The notes below the pieces were generated by a model. It ran no database searches. It saw only the letters and a list, made by a program, of their open reading frames with translations, and was not told the DNA's origin. 5,680 nucleotides of DNA. Source: Tannerella sp. (GTDB lineage Bacteria; Bacteroidota; Bacteroidia; Bacteroidales; Tannerellaceae). This document shows positions 4,427 through 5,680 of the stretch, in pieces. A program made the position numbers and the translations under genes. Numbering within the stretch: position 1 is the stretch's first letter; each line of letters begins with the position of its first letter. The DNA lies in the NCBI GenBank assembly GCA_031261145.1, contig JAISJX010000454.1, forward strand, positions 1 through 5,680, in the 5' to 3' direction.

Positions 4427-5680
4427 TTATATTACTATTTTCTTTACCCAACCGCTACTGCCGCGGACAATGAACACGCCTTTGGGCAGATAGTAGAGGT
4501 TAAATGTCGCTTCGCCTATTTCCTTTTTGCCGTTATACAGAAGATTACCTGTAAACGAATAAATATACACAGTCTCGGAAACGGGACTGTGTACGTATAG
4601 TTTGCCGTCTTGAATACTTATTGTGATGCCGTTTACATCAATAGGGATTATATCGACTGGCGACGTGACGTTTACAGTACACCACCCGCTACTAACTGCT
4701 CCTGTTTCCGAAATAGCGCCAACGAGAGTGATACCTTCCGTAAGACCTGTGACTAATCCGATATTGCTCACTTGGGCGACAGCCGGATTGGTGGAAACCC
4801 AATTCACGTTTTTATTCGTCGCATTCTCCGGTAACACGGCCGCTGTTAGCTGTGCGCTACTACCGGACGACAAGGTGAGCGTTGTTTGGTTTAAAGTGAT
4901 GGATGTAGGGAGAATTTCCGATACATTGGATGCACTTTGGGAAACCGAGACCGTTTCATTAGAAGTTCCGTCCGAAACGGTAATTGTAGCCATACGTGCG
5001 ATGCTAGTATTTGGGGCGGTGGTGACAGTAAAACTTCCATTTCCATTGCCTGTTGAAGCATTGATAGCAAGCCATCCGTCACTGGCTGACACTGTCCAAC
5101 TTGTATTGGAACTAACGGTAACGGTAGAACTTCCACCTCCCGATGCAACAGCAAAGGTAGAAGGAGAAACGGACAGCGCGGAAGAAGACGCACCTTTTTC
5201 TTCGATAATGCCAAATGCCTGCCAAACGCCTGCATGTTCATAAAGTTGTTTTGTCCCGGCAGGAACAATTAATTTGCAGTTTATTATACTTAAACTAGCA
5301 AAAACACTATTACTTATATTTAAAGGAATATTCCATCCAACCTCAACAGTAGCAAGACTGTTACAATCGAAAAAAACAGAACCTTCAATACTGGTCACTG
5401 AGTTTGAAATCATCACGGAGGTAAGACTGTTACAACCCTGAAAAGCCCAACTTCCAATGCGGTTTACAGGGCTTGAAATTATCACAGAAGTAAGACTACT
5501 GCAATAGGCAAAAGCATAATTTTCAATACTGGTTACCGAGGTTGGAGTCGTATAATCTCCGATTTTTCTTTCGGGATATCTGATTAATATCGTTTTTGAT
5601 TTATTAAACAGAACACCTTCTTCTGAAGTATAGACTGAATTTTCGCTATCTACGGTTATGGATGTAATGTTACTACAGTC
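4427..5680 (-). CDS. BspA-type LRR / BACON / Ig-like surface protein with a T9SS-type sorting tail (5' end outside the window)
   Basis: The frame is open to the right edge: 417 codons plus stop are present, so a GTG start at 5485 would be false and the protein continues upstream. Residue numbers here count from the edge. Residues 1-125 are LRR_5 (BspA-like) repeats, with the 'EEGVLFNKSKT' signature and three 23-aa units beginning AFAYC, AFQGC and VFFDC; the block ends with the usual LIVPAGTKQLYE cap (about 136-160). Residues 168-248 are a BACON domain (SNTSWTVSASDGWLAI, ending VSVSQSAS). Residues 256-340 are a Big_2-like domain (ITLNQTTLTLSSGSSAQLTA, NWVSTNPAVAQVS). Residues 347-417 resemble the Por/T9SS type A sorting domain (VYIYSFTGNLLY, LPKGVFIVRG, KKIVI). 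It is thus expected to be exported and held on or released from the surface, probably binding glycans or other ligands. The signal peptide would lie outside the window. The T9SS assignment rests on pattern only. Confidence 0.85.
   Translation of the reverse strand, partial: DCSNITSITVDSENSVYTSEEGVLFNKSKTILIRYPERKIGDYTTPTSVTSIENYAFAYCSSLTSVIISSPVNRIGSWAFQGCNSLTSVMISNSVTSIEGSVFFDCNSLATVEVGWNIPLNISNSVFASLSIINCKLIVPAGTKQLYEHAGVWQAFGIIEEKGASSSALSVSPSTFAVASGGGSSTVTVSSNTSWTVSASDGWLAINASTGNGNGSFTVTTAPNTSIARMATITVSDGTSNETVSVSQSASNVSEILPTSITLNQTTLTLSSGSSAQLTAAVLPENATNKNVNWVSTNPAVAQVSNIGLVTGLTEGITLVGAISETGAVSSGWCTVNVTSPVDIIPIDVNGITISIQDGKLYVHSPVSETVYIYSFTGNLLYNGKKEIGEATFNLYYLPKGVFIVRGSSGWVKKIVI
4430..4642 (-). 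other. T9SS-type C-terminal sorting domain (part of the surface protein)
   Basis: The last 71 residues show the order typical of Por secretion tails: a beta strand after DGKLYV, then VYIYSFTGNLLY, a short linker, LPKGVFIVRG, and a terminal basic-hydrophobic KKIVI. In this family the tail directs the protein through the type IX secretion pore and is cleaved or linked to lipopolysaccharide. No T9SS component is in the window to confirm the pathway. Confidence 0.6.
5309..5515 (-). repeat. Three 69-bp tandem repeats encoding LRR_5 units
   Basis: The minus strand repeats every 69 bases (23 codons). The plus-strand motif GTAAGACT occurs at 5490 and 5421, with the variant GCAAGACT at 5352. The units encode AFAYCSSLTSV..., AFQGCNSLTSV... 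and VFFDCNSLATV.... Further, more divergent repeat sequence continues toward 5680 and presumably beyond. DNA identity between neighbouring units is high enough that slippage or recombination could change unit number. Confidence 0.75.

Noticed and set aside
4115..4600. Plus-strand frames of 72 and 75 aa (4115-4333 and 4373-4600)
   Set aside because: The first is antisense to the 186-aa gene. The second starts in the hairpin spacer and runs antisense through the sorting-tail coding region; neither resembles a protein family.
4623..5243. 206-aa plus-strand open reading frame
   Set aside because: It lies wholly antisense to the BACON/Ig-like part of the surface protein, whose domains are clear. 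The long open frame reflects the Ser/Thr/Val-rich codons on the other strand, and the product resembles no family I know.
4891..5268. 125-aa minus-strand open reading frame
   Set aside because: Out-of-frame shadow of the surface-protein gene; low-complexity Leu/Pro-rich product and no independent start context.

Overview
The window looks like chromosomal DNA from a Bacteroidota bacterium, most likely of the order Bacteroidales. The evidence is the combination of a large GH106-type glycoside hydrolase lipoprotein, a BspA-type leucine-rich-repeat protein with BACON and bacterial Ig-like domains, a C-terminus resembling the Por/type IX secretion (T9SS) sorting domain, starts without Shine-Dalgarno sequences, and AT-rich intergenic DNA with a Bacteroides-type promoter candidate. 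The sorting-domain tail would fit a Tannerellaceae/Parabacteroides- or Dysgonomonas-like lineage, but the genus is not determined by the sequence.

Layout: all three supported genes are on the minus strand, so transcription runs right to left. At the right edge (4427 to beyond 5680) is the 3' part of a surface protein: LRR_5 repeats with a 69-bp period, then BACON, then a Big_2-like domain, then the sorting-type tail. Its start lies outside the window. After a 97-bp gap holding a strong 13-bp-arm hairpin comes a 186-aa protein of unknown function (3771-4331) with a DUF6266-like N-terminal region and a predicted Ig-like C-terminal half. A 484-bp gene-free region (3287-3770) follows. Read in the direction of transcription it holds a REP-like CGCAGAT palindrome, a probable intrinsic terminator, four 7-bp direct repeats at exact 11-bp spacing, and a promoter candidate. 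The last gene (131-3286) is a complete 1051-aa predicted alpha-L-rhamnosidase-type lipoprotein. The first 130 bases hold no supportable gene but do contain a perfect palindrome.

How it fits together: the GH106 enzyme would be lipid-anchored and act on rhamnose-containing glycans (for example pectic rhamnogalacturonan side chains or other plant or bacterial polysaccharides). The LRR/BACON protein would be exported and may bind glycans or host/cell-surface ligands. The terminator and operator-like repeats between genes 2 and 3 suggest that the hydrolase is its own transcription unit with its own control. No SusC/SusD pair, regulator, transposase, RNA gene or CRISPR array is visible. The window is mostly ordinary Bacteroidales accessory and glycan-use content. 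The most interesting parts are the intergenic repeats and operator-like array, plus the uncharacterised middle gene.
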